Assembly: GCF_029168945.1 (NCBI RefSeq)
Contig: NC_083602.1
Location: 48,793,442 to 48,857,441 of the forward strand
Direction: 5' to 3'
DNA from: Cannabis sativa
Taxonomy: Eukaryota > Streptophyta > Magnoliopsida > Rosales > Cannabaceae
Length of the DNA stretch: 64,000 nt
Positions 63,247 to 64,000 of this stretch are shown piece by piece. The position numbers and the translations under genes are program-made. Positions within the stretch are counted from its first letter, which is position 1. The number at the start of each line of letters is the position of its first letter. The notes under the pieces are model-generated. The model had not been told where the DNA came from, did no database searches, and saw only the letters and a program-made list of their open reading frames with translations.

Positions 63247-64000
63247 TGTAACACCCTAACTAACTTAGGCGTATTACGTGATTTTCAAACATACTGTGCA
63301 GCTCGTTGCTAATCAACGAGGTTTATGGAAAAACGTGATTAATTAAAATTTTGCTTTTTAATTAAACTTATAAAACAATATTACAAAAGACTCGGGATCC
63401 CGATTATAAAATTATTTACAAAAAGTTTTAACTGTTTAACTGTTACATAAAATAAAGGTCGTCTAACGACCAGTTACAAAAATCAGGCTTGCTGTCCCGA
63501 GGATCGTACGCTCCAGGCCTAACCGCCCCGACATGTACAATCTCATAAGCTCGCTCACGGTCCATCAGCTATAGCCTTGCCTTTACCTACACATAAACAT
63601 AAACTGTGAGTCGACAGACTCAGTAAGAAAAGAATAATAATACTCATACATAATTCTAACTGCCGTGTCCAACACGATACTGAGTCCCGCTACTGCCATG
63701 TCCAACATGGTACTGAGCCACTACTGCCATGTCCAACATGGTACTGAGTTTTGAACGTTCACAGGGACGGTACTATTGACAAGTATCCTCCTGATCGGTC
63801 AAACCGGTCATACTTCGGCTGCTGGTCATACTCCAGCCTGTACGGACGGGATAGGTCAATAGCATGGAACCACCAACCAAATGTCAGCCTGATCGGTCGA
63901 ACCGGTCATACTCCGGCTGCTGGTCATACTCCAGCCTGTACCGACGTGACAGGGTTGGATGGTTCGAAGCCAATATACATAACTAATGTAATTTAATAGG
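63247..64000 (-). mobile_element. 5' LTR of E2, partial
   Basis: The first 754 bp on the plus strand (the 3' part in element sense) are visible; about 1.5 kb more should follow outside the window. Confidence 0.9.

Larger units (their letters stand above)
53792..64000 (-). mobile_element. Tekay/Del chromovirus element E2, nearly complete, 5' LTR cut by window
   Basis: On the minus strand: 5' LTR 64000-63247 (continues past the window), primer site 63243-63231, leader, gag-protease, pol, polypurine tract near 56042-56058, and 3' LTR 56038-53792. It is inserted in E1 pol; the left flank is GTAAC. By eye the visible 750 bp of the two LTRs differ at roughly ten positions, so the insertion is recent. 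A solo LTR (E3) breaks its pol. Confidence 0.9.

Overview
This is nuclear DNA of a flowering plant, almost certainly a eudicot. The evidence is one intron-containing plastid transporter gene set in AT-rich DNA packed with LTR retrotransposons, MULE-type MITEs and hAT-like elements. The species cannot be read from the sequence; a Cannabaceae-like genome is a guess only. There is no sign of bacterial, organellar or viral genome organisation.

Layout. (1) 1-8289: a Tekay-type Ty3/gypsy LTR (1-2134) sits inside the integrase of a Tat-lineage Ty3/gypsy element. The 3' half of that element (2135-8289) carries a spliced antisense gene of about 964 codons and a 3' LTR at 7511-8289. (2) 8290-12229: a minus-strand Ty1/copia 5' end, itself inserted in a decayed Tat gag-protease region (10773-12229). 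(3) 12230-35761: a large block of related Ty1/copia DNA (Angela/BARE-like LTRs of about 1.85-1.92 kb). A plus-strand element is broken by a minus-strand array in which three LTRs share two internal regions. The array contains copia pol remnants with a 1-kb tandem duplication, a 2.4-kb MULE-like insertion with a long CT tract, and a 373-bp MULE MITE with a clear 9-bp target duplication. (4) 35762-36290: a reversed Tat RT/RNase H fragment. (5) About 36.7-42.0 kb: the only host gene, a three-exon plastidic 2-oxoglutarate/malate translocator (DiT1/OMT1, 567 aa), followed by a hAT-like nonautonomous element. (6) 42613-64000: a five-level nest. A minus copia LTR is interrupted by a plus copia element, that by Tekay element E1, E1 by Tekay element E2, and E2 by a solo Tekay LTR (E3) with a TTTAT target duplication.

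How the parts relate. Almost everything outside DiT1 is transposon sequence at different stages of decay. E2 is the youngest large element: its two LTRs look nearly identical over the visible 750 bp and its RT-RNase H-integrase-chromodomain frame is open apart from E3. E1, the Tat fragments and the copia pol are broken by stops and frameshifts. The most interesting signals are the spliced antisense gene of the Tat element, a structure-conserving palindrome in the copia leader RNA, and a consistent two-base change in the tRNA primer site of all four minus-strand copia copies.
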